From Sphingopyxis sp. (GTDB lineage: Bacteria > Pseudomonadota > Alphaproteobacteria > Sphingomonadales > Sphingomonadaceae), in assembly GCA_016793775.1 (NCBI GenBank), contig JAEULK010000073.1, positions 62,001 to 126,000 of the forward strand: a stretch of DNA of 64,000 bases. Direction: 5' to 3'. Numbering within the stretch: the first letter of the stretch is position 1; the number at the start of each line of letters is the position of its first letter. The notes beneath the pieces were generated by a model. The model saw nothing but the letters and a program-made list of their open reading frames with translations, searched no databases and was not told the origin of the DNA. The position numbers and the translations under genes are program-made. Positions 1-8,136 of the stretch are shown here, piece by piece.

Positions 1-572
1 CCCTGCTGGATGTCGGGCACGCCGACGATCAGCGCCCAATAGGTCTTCTTGGCGCTGCGGTTCGAAAAGCTCTTGGCGAAATAGGCCGCGGCGCGCGGGG
101 TGCGCGCGATCAGCAACGCGCCCGACGTATCCTTGTCGAGCCGGTGGACGAGCTTGGGCCGTACCGGCCCGTCGAACTTCAGCGCGTCGAGCAGCCCATC
201 GACATGCTGCTCGGTCTTGGTTCCGCCCTGCGTCGCCAACCCCGGCGCCTTGTTGAGCACCAGCGCGCTCGCGTCGCGGTGGATCAGCATGCTCGTCGCC
301 AGCTCGATATCGGCGTCGGTCAGCGGCCGCCCCTTGCGCGCCGGGCGCGCCTCGGTCTCGACCGGCGGGGTCGGCATAACCAGCTTCTGCCCCGTCGCGA
401 TCCGGTCCGAAACATCGGCCTTTTTCCCGTCGAGCGTCAGCTGCCCCGAGCGCGCCCAGCGCGCGAGCAGCGCGTGCGGCGTGCCTTCGCGGTGGCGCTT
501 GAACCAGCGATCGAGGCGGATGCCGTCATCCTCCTCGGCGATCGTCGCCCCGTCCATCTTTGCAGCGTCCAT
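1..572 (-). CDS. RluA-family RNA pseudouridine synthase, 3' end cut by window edge
   Basis: The reverse-strand reading begins with an S4-like RNA-binding stretch (roughly residues 10-60) and then carries HRLDKDTSG, the catalytic-aspartate motif of RluA-type enzymes that convert uridine to pseudouridine in rRNA or tRNA. The reading is open to base 1, so the C-terminal part lies outside the window. The ATG at 572 is preferred. A GTG at 590 would lengthen it by six codons and overlap the crcB stop by four bases, which would mean translational coupling. The target uridine (RluC or RluD type) cannot be assigned from this fragment. Confidence 0.9.
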   Translation of the reverse strand, partial: MDAAKMDGATIAEEDDGIRLDRWFKRHREGTPHALLARWARSGQLTLDGKKADVSDRIATGQKLVMPTPPVETEARPARKGRPLTDADIELATSMLIHRDASALVLNKAPGLATQGGTKTEQHVDGLLDALKFDGPVRPKLVHRLDKDTSGALLIARTPRAAAYFAKSFSNRSAKKTYWALIVGVPDIQQ

Positions 573-586
573 TTTCACTTTCTCGC

Positions 587-964
587 TCACGCCGGCACCT
601 GCCGCATCGCGAGCAGCCCGATCCCGCAGGCGGCGATCGCGCCGATCACCGAGGCGGCGACATAGGCAAAGGCCTGCGCCGACTGGCCGCGCTCGACCAG
701 GGTCCAGAATTCCAGGCTGAACGCCGAGAAGGTGGTGAAGCCGCCGAGCACCCCGACGCCGAAGAACAGGCGTGCCGCCTCGGTCCCGCCGCTGCGCGCG
801 AGCCAGCTGATCAGCACGCCCATCGCCAGGCTGCCGATGACATTGATCGACAGTGTCCACCAGGGGAAGCCGGGACCGAGCCGCACCAGCATCGCGCCGC
901 CGACAAGGTGCCGCGCGCCGGCGCCGATGGCACCGCCGATCATCACAGGAAAAAGGCCGTTCAT
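587..964 (-). CDS. crcB: Fluoride ion channel CrcB (Fluc)
   Basis: This 125-residue hydrophobic protein has four predicted membrane helices. It contains the GGFTTFSAFS signature of Fluc channels at about residues 74-83, whose phenylalanines and polar residues line the fluoride pore, and an early GAGARH stretch. Full-length Fluc proteins are 120-130 residues, so it is complete. Fluc channels work as antiparallel dimers that export fluoride from the cytoplasm. It lies just upstream of the pseudouridine synthase gene on the same strand, an arrangement I would treat as a small housekeeping operon. I see no fluoride riboswitch just upstream of its start. Confidence 0.95.
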   Translation of the reverse strand: MNGLFPVMIGGAIGAGARHLVGGAMLVRLGPGFPWWTLSINVIGSLAMGVLISWLARSGGTEAARLFFGVGVLGGFTTFSAFSLEFWTLVERGQSAQAFAYVAASVIGAIAACGIGLLAMRQVPA

Positions 965-1000
965 CCGCCCGCCCTAGCCGCAAAAGCGCGCGGCGGGAAG

Positions 1001-1576
1001 CTAATGGTCGGCAAGCGCCGTCGCCGTACGGGCATGTGCCATGCGCCAGTTGGCGGGCCAGTCGAAATCGCCCTGCCAGATACCCCGCCGCGCCGATTGC
1101 GCTTCGCCTTCGCCGGGCAGATGGACGTCGTCGGTCGCGACCGCCCAGCCCTGGCGAACCATCTCAACCGACAGATCGACGCCATCGGGTTCGGGTCGGG
1201 TGCGGCACGTCGCAAGGGTGCGGCCATATTTGTCGGTCGCCGCCAATGCACAGAACAGCGGGCCAGCGCCAGCCAGTTTGACGAGTGCTGCGCGCGCATC
1301 ATGCCCACATGGCCAGCGGCTGCCGTCGGCGCGGGCGCAATCCTGCCGATACTCGACCGCGTCGAGTCCGGTCAGGCGGATCGTACGTGCGGCGCCGCCA
1401 TGCGTCACGGTCAGGCTGTCGCCGTCGATGACATGGACGAACGGCACGGTCGCGGGCGGCACCGGCTGCCCGACCCAGAGCGCGACGGCCATCGCGGCGA
1501 GGAGCGACAATGCCGCCAGCGACCGAAGGCGCCGCCGCCAGCGTAAGCGGGTGGAGAGGCAGGAGCGCGGCAGCAT
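1001..1576 (-). CDS. Thermonuclease-family (SNase-like) protein, membrane anchored or secreted
   Basis: About 191 residues from the ATG at 1576; another in-frame ATG lies at 1615. A hydrophobic stretch (LAALSLLAAMAVALWVG) after a basic N-terminus looks like a signal anchor or signal peptide. The rest fits the staphylococcal-nuclease fold: VIDGDSLTV, then IRLTGLDAVEYRQDC with the Arg, Asp and Glu that bind calcium and the scissile phosphate, then a DKYGR segment supplying the second Arg. Such proteins cut DNA or RNA outside the cytoplasm. Additional Cys residues (DC, PCGH, FCAL, ATC) could form disulfides. It is not coupled to a recognisable partner, so its biological role is open. Confidence 0.8.
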   Translation of the reverse strand: MLPRSCLSTRLRWRRRLRSLAALSLLAAMAVALWVGQPVPPATVPFVHVIDGDSLTVTHGGAARTIRLTGLDAVEYRQDCARADGSRWPCGHDARAALVKLAGAGPLFCALAATDKYGRTLATCRTRPEPDGVDLSVEMVRQGWAVATDDVHLPGEGEAQSARRGIWQGDFDWPANWRMAHARTATALADH

Positions 1577-1813
1577 CGTGCCCCCACCCCTGCGCCGGCC
1601 CCAATGCCGGGGCAAGCGCGAATAGGGATTGACGGGGAGAACAAATCATGTCCAAAATGGAGGCGATTCCTTTCGCTCGATACGGATCAACCGCTGGCTG
1701 CGGTTCGTCGGTGTCCGGATCGGCGGCACTTCGGAACGAACAAAAGGTGAATATCACCATTCTGACGGCATAAGGATGCCAAGGCGGCGAAACGGCGCGG
1801 AAAGGGCGGCACG

Positions 1814-2842
1814 ATGGATCAGATGCTCGATTGGAACCCACCGGTTGCGGCGGCATCGCCGCCGCGCTTCGACCGGAACGGATCGCCCCCCTGGATCGCG
1901 GCTGGCGACGACGCACCGGCCGCAGTGCTCCTGGTCGGGCCGCGCGCGATCGGCGCCGAACTGACGCGGTCGGGCCGGGCGCGCGTGATCGACCATATTC
2001 CGGCCACGCGGATCGCGGCGCATCTGCGGAGGATGACTTTGCCCGACATCGTGTGGCTGATCGACGCCGAAACGATCGAAGGTGAGACGCTGGCCGAAAT
2101 CTGCGACGCCGCGATCGCGATGGAATGCGCGCTGGTGTGCGAAACCGCGCTCGGCACGCTCGACCGTGTTGCCGCGCTGATCCCGGCGTCGATCCGCACC
2201 GAATGGCTTGTCGATGCCGACAGCGCCGACCGACTGGTCGCGCTGGCTGCCGCGTCGCGTTCGCAGGGCGGCGCGGTCCACGACACCGCGCGCGACGAGG
2301 CGATGGAGCGGATCGACCGGTTGCAGGACGAGGTCGCCCGCATCGCACGGCTGCTCGGCGATCTGTCCGGGCAGCGCGGATTGGCGGGCACGCCGCCGGG
2401 CTTTGCGCCGCGCGAGGAGGATCATGGCGATGGCGGCGCGCAGGTCCGCTCGCCGACCCGGGACTATGTTGCGGGTCCGCGCAGCTTCGAGCCCGAGGAA
2501 CGCACGGTGCATCGCCAGCGCGCCAAGGCGGTGCGCCGGATGCTGCGTCAGCGGCGGATGCGCGAACAATATTTGCCCGCCGACTTGTTTGCCGATCCGG
2601 CGTGGGACATGCTGCTCGATCTCTATGCGGCGCGACTGGAGCGGCAGCCCGTGTCGGTGTCGAGCCTGTGCATCGCCGCCGCGGTGCCGGCGACGACGGC
2701 GCTGCGCTGGATCAAGACGATGACCGACGCCGGCCTGTTCCTGCGCGAAGCCGACCCGCACGATGGCCGCCGCATCTTCATCGGCCTCGCCGAAGCCGCG
2801 TTCGACGCGCTGGCGCGCTATTTCGAGGCGCTGGAGGAATAG
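1814..2842 (+). CDS. Winged-helix (MarR-like) protein with long N-terminal region
   Basis: A 342-residue protein. The last 100 residues (RRMREQYLPADLFADPAWDMLLDLY onward in meaning, near residues 245-342) look like the MarR-type winged helix common in sphingomonads: a helix around residues 275-300 (SLCIAAAVPATTALRW) followed by a wing with DPHDGRR. The first 170 residues have an alternating alpha/beta look with LLVGPRAIG and DIVWLIDAET, perhaps a response-regulator-like or ligand-binding fold. A short coiled-coil-like segment (MERIDRLQDEVARIARLLGD) joins the two parts. I cannot name the ligand or the target genes. It is monocistronic and precedes tRNA-Val. Confidence 0.7.
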   Translation: MDQMLDWNPPVAAASPPRFDRNGSPPWIAAGDDAPAAVLLVGPRAIGAELTRSGRARVIDHIPATRIAAHLRRMTLPDIVWLIDAETIEGETLAEICDAAIAMECALVCETALGTLDRVAALIPASIRTEWLVDADSADRLVALAAASRSQGGAVHDTARDEAMERIDRLQDEVARIARLLGDLSGQRGLAGTPPGFAPREEDHGDGGAQVRSPTRDYVAGPRSFEPEERTVHRQRAKAVRRMLRQRRMREQYLPADLFADPAWDMLLDLYAARLERQPVSVSSLCIAAAVPATTALRWIKTMTDAGLFLREADPHDGRRIFIGLAEAAFDALARYFEALEE

Positions 2843-2923
2843 GGGAGGACCGGGAGCGGATGGCTTGCCACTGCGACGAAGCTGTGGCAGGGGCGCGCTT
2901 ATCCGCCCATGGCGACATTGGGG

Positions 2924-2999
2924 GGGCGCTTAGCTCAGTTGGTAGAGCATCTCGTTTACACCGAGAGGGTCGGCGGTTCGAGCCCGTCAGCGCCCACCA
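2924..2999 (+). tRNA. tRNA-Val (anticodon TAC)
   Basis: A complete 76-base cloverleaf: acceptor GGGCGCT pairing with AGCGCCC, D arm GCTC...GAGC, anticodon stem TCTCG/CGAGA with loop TTTACAC giving anticodon TAC, T arm GGCGG TTCGAGC CCGTC, discriminator A and an encoded CCA at 2997-2999. It reads GUA and, with wobble modification, other valine codons. It sits immediately before a recombinase module, so it is a plausible landmark for island insertion, although I found no duplicated 3' end that would prove attachment here. Confidence 0.97.
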
Positions 3000-3242
3000 T
3001 CCAGGCACTATTTGGGTGGAATTGTCGGAGCGTGGAAGTCAGTTTCCTGATAATACTTCGACTTATTAGGCACTTGCCCCAAGCGCGCGCATGGCTCTCC
3101 TCAATGCAGAGACGCTTTTGGCTGTGGCCGCGTCCCGCTATATCGACCGGATTCTCCGTTCGACGATTTTGCGGTCGGAGGATGCGTTGCATGAAAGATG
3201 CGCAATTGATGCGCATCTTCTTCATCGGGCAATGAGTGTGGG

Positions 3243-4784
3243 TTATGCGAACCCCAACATCTCGCGCTGCCCCTGCCAGTCGATCGGCAGGTTGTTGATC
3301 CGCGCGAGGAATTGCCGATTGAGATGAGCTGGCTGCCGACCGTCAAGGATGGCGGTCGTGATATCCGGTGCGAGATGCGCCAGTCGGAGCAACGAGCAGA
3401 AGTAGGGTGTTGAGACGCTCATGCTCGACGCCGCAGCATCGAGACTAAGGTTCGCCGGTTCGGCCAGCGCCTTGCGAGCCTGGTGTGATCGGACAACGAG
3501 TTTGATTAGCGCCGCATCGTGGCGCGGGTGTGCATAATGTTCCAGTGCCGTGGCTATGCGCTTCTCACCGCTGCAACGAACGAGCGTTGCCGGGATGGAC
3601 ACGGGTTCGTCAGCACCGTTGAACTCGATCGCCACATGGTCGCGATAGACTGTCACCTTGCGGATGGTCGCGAGGACCAATTCTCGGGTCGGTCGCGGCC
3701 CATCCCACGATACGCCGCCATGTCGTTGAAGCTGAAGAATGAGAAGGTTTTCGAAATCACCTGCGGGCACGCGCACGATCGGTAGGTCGAGCCGCTGCTT
3801 GTCCTTGCTACTGACATAATAGCGATACCTGACGCCTGCCTTGTTCGCATGATTGGGTGTCAGTCGGCGACCATAGCTATCCCAGACAATACCTGCGAAC
3901 AGGCTCGGGTGCTCGGCATAAGCAGCATGCTTATGCTCAACGCGATTGCCGTCCAAGCGGTAGCTAACCAGCGCGAACGTCTCTGCATCGACGATCTCGT
4001 CATGCTCGCCCGGGTAGATGTTGCCGCGGTGGGTGATCTCGCCACGGTATATGCGATTGCGCAGCATCTGATAAAGCGCGCCGCGGCTGAAGTTCTTGTC
4101 GCCATAGTTACGCCCATCCTTCAGCACACGCGACTTGGTCAGAATTCCATCTGCTGCAAGTTCAGCCTGAAGGGCATACACCGATCCGAGCGCCAGATAG
4201 CGGCCGAAGATGTGGCGAACCTTATCAGCTTCCGCGGGAACAATGATCAGCTTTCGGTCCCTGACCTCGTAGCCGAGCGGCACGGTCCCGCCCGTCCACA
4301 TGCCGCGCGCCTTCGATGCGGCGATTTTGTCGCGGATACGTTCGCCGGTCACTTCGCGCTCAAATTGCGCGAAGGAGAGAAGGACGTTGAGGGTGAGCCG
4401 CCCCATGCTGTTCGTCGTGTTGAACGCCTGCGTCACGCTGACGAAGGATGCGCCGTGTTTGTCGAGGACATCGACGATGCGGGCGAAGTCAGCGAGGCTG
4501 CGTGTTAGGCGGTCTACCTTGTAGACGACTATGATGTCGATCTTTCCGGCCTCGACATCTTCGAGCAGTTGCCGAAGCCCAGGCCGGTCCGTCGATCCGC
4601 CGGAATATCCGCCGTCGTCATAATGCTCACCGGTCGGTTCCCATCCTTCGTGGGTCTGACTCAATATATAGGCGCCGCACGCTTCGCGCTGAGCATCGAG
4701 GCTGTTGAAGTTCTGGTCGAGCCCCTCTTCGGTCGATTTGCGCGTGTAGATGGCGCAGCGGCGGCGGGATGATTGCGCTTTCAT
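3243..4784 (-). CDS. Large serine recombinase (resolvase family)
   Basis: 513 residues from the ATG at 4784. The N-terminal resolvase domain carries the nucleophile motif YTRKS (Ser17), the DDGGYSGG loop, VVYKVDRLTRS and the FAQFEREVTGERIRDKI helix. A recombinase domain follows (about residues 165-290), then a region where large serine recombinases often carry a Cys4 zinc ribbon. Here that position reads LFAGIVWDSYGRRLTPNHA without the paired cysteines. The C-terminus is a helical tail. Its start overlaps the stop of the DUF2924 gene by four bases (ATGA), so the three genes 5456-3243 form a coupled operon. Such enzymes integrate or excise mobile DNA by double-strand cleavage. Confidence 0.93.
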   Translation of the reverse strand: MKAQSSRRRCAIYTRKSTEEGLDQNFNSLDAQREACGAYILSQTHEGWEPTGEHYDDGGYSGGSTDRPGLRQLLEDVEAGKIDIIVVYKVDRLTRSLADFARIVDVLDKHGASFVSVTQAFNTTNSMGRLTLNVLLSFAQFEREVTGERIRDKIAASKARGMWTGGTVPLGYEVRDRKLIIVPAEADKVRHIFGRYLALGSVYALQAELAADGILTKSRVLKDGRNYGDKNFSRGALYQMLRNRIYRGEITHRGNIYPGEHDEIVDAETFALVSYRLDGNRVEHKHAAYAEHPSLFAGIVWDSYGRRLTPNHANKAGVRYRYYVSSKDKQRLDLPIVRVPAGDFENLLILQLQRHGGVSWDGPRPTRELVLATIRKVTVYRDHVAIEFNGADEPVSIPATLVRCSGEKRIATALEHYAHPRHDAALIKLVVRSHQARKALAEPANLSLDAAASSMSVSTPYFCSLLRLAHLAPDITTAILDGRQPAHLNRQFLARINNLPIDWQGQREMLGFA

Positions 4785-5221
4785 CGATTGCGCCGATTTT
4801 TCAGGCCGAAGAAGCGCGGTCCCGACCAAGCCGCGCCGGTGATATGACGGGCGATTTGTGTCAGCGACGAATAGTGCTGCCCCTCAAACTCAAATCCTTG
4901 GTCGAGCACGGTGACCGTATGGACGCTGCCGTGCCAGTGCCGGACGAGCTGGGAGCCAGCCTTGAGGGATTGATCCGAGGCTATCTGCAGTTCGCCATCG
5001 CGGTGGAGCTGGTCGGCGAGGCGATCGAGTTCCCGCACTCTGGGTGCGGGAAGGCCGCCCAACATCTTTTCCTGAAGACGCCAAGCGATACTTCGAATGA
5101 GCTGGCTCGACGTCAAGCCCGCGGTCAGCGTCTGGCCACGATGCAGGCGTCGCCACTCCGCCCGCAGGCGGGCCGGCGACATCGTCGCCAGCCCGGCCAA
5201 TTGTTTGTTGATCGGCGGCAT
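4781..5221 (-). CDS. DUF2924 domain protein
   Basis: 146 residues from the ATG at 5221, which lies one base after the TAA stop of the upstream DUF3489 gene; an in-frame ATG at 5254 is less likely. The N-terminus reads like a helical DNA-associated region (LAGLATMSPARLRAEWRRL). The C-terminus, YSSLTQIARHITGAAWSGPRFFGL, is the DUF2924 hallmark, related to a HU-binding/SAWADEE-like modification-reader motif. DUF2924 proteins are typically encoded directly before recombinases of this kind in alphaproteobacterial mobile elements. A role as a recombination directionality or accessory factor is inference only; no biochemical function is established to my knowledge. Confidence 0.85.
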   Translation of the reverse strand: MPPINKQLAGLATMSPARLRAEWRRLHRGQTLTAGLTSSQLIRSIAWRLQEKMLGGLPAPRVRELDRLADQLHRDGELQIASDQSLKAGSQLVRHWHGSVHTVTVLDQGFEFEGQHYSSLTQIARHITGAAWSGPRFFGLKNRRNR

Positions 5222-5222
5222 C

Positions 5223-5456
5223 TTATCGCTCGATGCGCCAGCAGGTATCGCCATTGGAACGACATTCCCGGACGATATTCGTGCCCTTCTTTCGCAGCCC
5301 GGTCAAAAACGCGCGTGCGGTGTGGGGCTGCCATGAGGTGGCGTCCGTCAATTCAGCGAGGGTTGCGCCCTTGCTCCGCGCCAGCAGTTTTTGAACGGTA
5401 GCAGCCTTGGTTGGCGCACGGGCGGCGGACTCCGTGGCGGTGGTTTGTTCAGTCAT
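5223..5456 (-). CDS. DUF3489 domain small winged-helix-like protein
   Basis: 77 residues. After a low-complexity Thr/Ala N-terminus comes KLLARSKGATLAELTDAT, then QPHTARAFLTGLRKKG and a basic end, which matches DUF3489, a short helix-turn-helix-like family found with DUF2924 and serine recombinases. It is the first gene of the three-gene recombinase operon and its TAA is one base from the next ATG. It probably binds DNA, either as a transcriptional repressor of the element or as an accessory factor; this is inferred from fold-like features and context only. Confidence 0.82.
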   Translation of the reverse strand: MTEQTTATESAARAPTKAATVQKLLARSKGATLAELTDATSWQPHTARAFLTGLRKKGTNIVRECRSNGDTCWRIER

Positions 5457-5616
5457 TTAAGGTCTCCTGTGAAACCGGCTTGATGCCGGTCCCACTGACC
5501 CACGCTCCGGAACCGCGAGGTCGGAGCCCTGCGCCACCGCCCGGGCGCAGCGACACCCATGCTTGCGGCGCCGTGGAAGTCGAATGGAATGTTCGCGACG
5601 AAGAAAAAAGCTGGTT

Positions 5617-5853
5617 ATGGACTTCGCCGGTGCCATGCCGCTTCATGCTGACATGGACGATGATCGCCGAGACCTCATAGTCAGCCTATGCACCCAGGCC
5701 GGCATGATCATGGAAGACACGAGCGATCTTGCGCTCACAGCGCGCGGCGTCACCAACGAGGACCTTGCCGATCGCGTCGATGAAATTGACATCGCTATCC
5801 GGCGGATGGGGGCGCTGATCATCGCGGCGATAGCGCTCTATTCCCGAGTGTGA
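5617..5853 (+). CDS. Small protein of unknown function
   Basis: 78 residues from the ATG at 5617; ATGs at 5563 and 5584 are in frame but give an Arg-rich unconvincing extension. The acidic first half includes MDDDRRDLIVSLCTQAGMIM, the middle DLALTARGVTNEDLADRVDEIDIAI is amphipathic helix-like, and the C-terminus LIIAAIALYSRV is hydrophobic. I do not recognise the family. It is divergently placed from the DUF3489 operon and looks like cargo of the mobile element. Composition and a plausible amphipathic pattern are the only support for it being real. Confidence 0.5.
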   Translation: MDFAGAMPLHADMDDDRRDLIVSLCTQAGMIMEDTSDLALTARGVTNEDLADRVDEIDIAIRRMGALIIAAIALYSRV

Positions 5854-5922
5854 GTGGCAGCTTTGCGCCTGATCTTGGCCATTCGCGAGGGCGACGAAGG
5901 AGCCCTAAAGCGGACGTCCACA

Positions 5923-5979
5923 TGCCATGTTTGACGGAGTCTGATTCCGTCTATTGAGGTTCAAATCCTCACGGGGCAT
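5923..5979 (+). pseudogene. tRNA-Gln(CTG)-like remnant without D arm
   Basis: The sequence folds as anticodon stem ACGGA/TCCGT with loop GTCTGAT (anticodon CTG), a 4-base variable region, T stem TGAGG/CCTCA with loop TTCAAAT, and 3' acceptor strand CGGGGCA. A partly matching 5' strand, TGCCATG, lies at 5923-5929, but only four bases separate it from the anticodon stem, so there is no D arm. The 3' end reads T-C-T and lacks CCA. This may be a truncated tRNA left by an integration or excision event, or a mobile-element tRNA decoy. A functional D-armless tRNA would be exceptional in bacteria. Confidence 0.55.
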
Positions 5980-6294
5980 CTACCTAAAATCATAATTAAT
6001 TCAATGGCTTGGTATTGTTTCTAGGTGGCATGTTGTCTGCTTTTTACGTTCCGTCAAAGCACGCCAAAACCCACGCATTTCCGCCATTTTCCGTGAAGTC
6101 CCACCACCTCCTTCCTGCAAATTGCTACAAAATCGCAGGTGGAAACGGCCGGTTTGGAGCCGCTTTTCAGGCGATGGGCACAGTGCTTTCGATCCTGAAA
6201 TCCAAAACAAGAAGGTAATAGAAGGCACACTTGTCAGAGCGGGGAGAAGGTCAAGTCTCGCCGAACCTTGCTCAGCGAGAACGACTGCAGAAAC
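5980..6294. other. AT-richer gap between tRNA remnant and cap2
   Basis: About 315 bases with no convincing gene. The first part is clearly AT-richer than the flanks (for example around 5985-6010), as expected of horizontally acquired DNA. No JAB/Cap3-like reading frame is present on either strand. I see no strong rho-independent terminator after cap2. Confidence 0.5.
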
Positions 6295-8136
6295 TTAGGC
6301 TGCTGCTTCAGATTCATCTTCGCCGCAGGCCGTGCAACAGGAAGTCGGCCATGGACGCTGGAGCAGACGGCCGCCGGCCGTTGCGTCAGGATGATCGTGC
6401 TCGAGCGCGGCACTCCAGCGGCCGCCGCTTGCAACTACATCTTCGGCGGGCGCCAACCAGAGGTCATGCATCGATACGGCAGAAGTCTCGAGCAGGGCGC
6501 GAAGCGTCGCCCGCGAAATCAAATCGACGACAAAGCCGAGTTCGATCGCACCATAGGGCGTAAAGTGATTGCCACAGGCGGGTTCCTCGATCGTTGCCGT
6601 TTCGCCATGCTCGGTAGCGTGAAACAGCGGACGTCCGGTGCCGCCGATGCCGCAGCGCAGGCAGCCGCCGTTGCCGCTGATCGTCACCGCATGACCTGCG
6701 GCCGCATGGCTTTCCGTCCATCCATAGACAATCGGCGCGCGCCGGCCGTTAGCGACATGCCAGCGATTAAGTGCGCTTTCAGCGTCCCAGCTACCCGTCG
6801 CCGCAACGATCACGTCACTTTCATCGAGCAGACTCTCATATCCGTTGATCAGTGCGTGAACCGAAACCGGATGGCCGATGACGGTCAGATGCGGAAAATC
6901 GGCCTGTAGCCGCACGGCCAGCTCAAGTGCCTTTTTCTGCCCGACCGAGCCGGCGCCAAGCTCGTGGCGTCCGAGGTTGGGCCATTCGAACTCCTGATAG
7001 TCGACGAGATGCTGAATGCCGACGCCCGCGCGGGCCAATCGCGCCGCAACCGAAGCGCCCACTGAGCCGCATCCGATTATGGTGACAGTCTTTCCCAGAA
7101 GGGTTGCACTTCTCGGGTCCTTGCCGCGACCGTGGATCCACCCCGCATCGGCCCGTTGGACGTTCGCCCTGATGACCGGAGCAGCGGAATAGGTGCGCAT
7201 GGCCGCAATCGCCTGGGGTATGGTTTCCGCGCGAAATCCTTTGGTCAGGGGGGCTTCGATCCTACCAGACCGGTCGTGGGCCTTTCGATGCGCCGTCGCA
7301 AAGGTCGCGACCAGTCCGGGGCCTCCGCGTCCTTCGGCACCGATCAGCACGGTCGCGTCCTTCGGCAGCCGGCCTGCGACATCGATCAGCAGTTCGACCG
7401 CGCCGTCGCCTGCGTCTTGCGCCAATCCAAGCAGATCGGCGCCAATCTCGGGATAGACAGCAGGGAGCGGGGGTTCGGCGAGCCACAGTAGTGCTGCCGC
7501 TTCGATTTTGCGCGTCTTGCGTCCCGGGCGTTTGCCAAAGCGTTTGTTGAGCCAGGTTCCAAGCGATGCCTCGTCCTCGGCGACCACGATCATCTTCTCG
7601 TCGCGCCAGACCGCTATGCGCCGCGACGGTCTGCGGGCTTCGACCAGGCTATGCACGGCGATCTTGCTCGACGCGGCATAAGCCCAGTAGGTCAGAAACT
7701 CTTCCCGGAAGTCGCGGTCGATGATCGCGCCGTCGATCAACTCCTCGATCAGCCGCGCCGAACGCGCGACGAGATTGATTGCCACATCCCCGGGCCGTTC
7801 GGCATCGACTTCGGCCATGATGGGCAGGAGGCATAGCACGCCGTCGTGCTCGACATGTGGCCATATCAGCTGGCCTGGACCGTTCACCAGAGCGGTTCGT
7901 GGATAGCCCGCTGGAAATCCTTTGCCGACCAAAAGGTCGATTGCCCGGGCCGTGCCATCGCTGAATTTCATCTCGATGCGCCATCCGCGCGCGAAATGCC
8001 GCGAGAAATAATGGCTCGCGAGTTCGCCCGGCTCAAGGCGCCGCCAAGGCGCATCGAGCCGGGTCCGCAAAGCCGCCTCGACGGCGAGCACGGCCTGTTC
8101 GAAACCGAATTGACCGAAGCCCGCGGGGTTAGGCAT
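6295..8136 (-). CDS. cap2: Cap2: CBASS E2-E1 ubiquitin-transferase-like fusion
   Basis: 613 residues from the ATG at 8136, which overlaps the CD-NTase stop by eight bases. The N-terminal E2-like domain (about 1-150) has HVEHDGVLCL with candidate catalytic Cys102. A linker domain (160-320) follows. The ThiF/E1 adenylation domain (about 335-613) has the nucleotide loop GCGSVG (355-360), DYQEFEWPNLGRHELG, GQKKA and a candidate active-site Cys521 in PACGNHFTPYG. Paired cysteines C492/C495 and C601/C604 look like the structural zinc site. In type II CBASS, Cap2 ligates the C-terminus of the CD-NTase to cellular targets and so primes cyclic-nucleotide synthesis. The usual following gene, Cap3, is missing here. 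Confidence 0.92.
   Translation of the reverse strand: MPNPAGFGQFGFEQAVLAVEAALRTRLDAPWRRLEPGELASHYFSRHFARGWRIEMKFSDGTARAIDLLVGKGFPAGYPRTALVNGPGQLIWPHVEHDGVLCLLPIMAEVDAERPGDVAINLVARSARLIEELIDGAIIDRDFREEFLTYWAYAASSKIAVHSLVEARRPSRRIAVWRDEKMIVVAEDEASLGTWLNKRFGKRPGRKTRKIEAAALLWLAEPPLPAVYPEIGADLLGLAQDAGDGAVELLIDVAGRLPKDATVLIGAEGRGGPGLVATFATAHRKAHDRSGRIEAPLTKGFRAETIPQAIAAMRTYSAAPVIRANVQRADAGWIHGRGKDPRSATLLGKTVTIIGCGSVGASVAARLARAGVGIQHLVDYQEFEWPNLGRHELGAGSVGQKKALELAVRLQADFPHLTVIGHPVSVHALINGYESLLDESDVIVAATGSWDAESALNRWHVANGRRAPIVYGWTESHAAAGHAVTISGNGGCLRCGIGGTGRPLFHATEHGETATIEEPACGNHFTPYGAIELGFVVDLISRATLRALLETSAVSMHDLWLAPAEDVVASGGRWSAALEHDHPDATAGGRLLQRPWPTSCCTACGEDESEAAA

Noticed and set aside
2924..2999. 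tRNA-Val as proven integration site with duplicated 3' end
   Set aside because: No copy of the tRNA-Val 3' end is present further right; the remnant at 5923 resembles tRNA-Gln instead.
6001..6228. Minus-strand 75-residue reading after cap2, considered as a short Cap3
   Set aside because: No JAB metal motif (HxH...D), no ribosome site and poor composition; it lies in an AT-rich gap.
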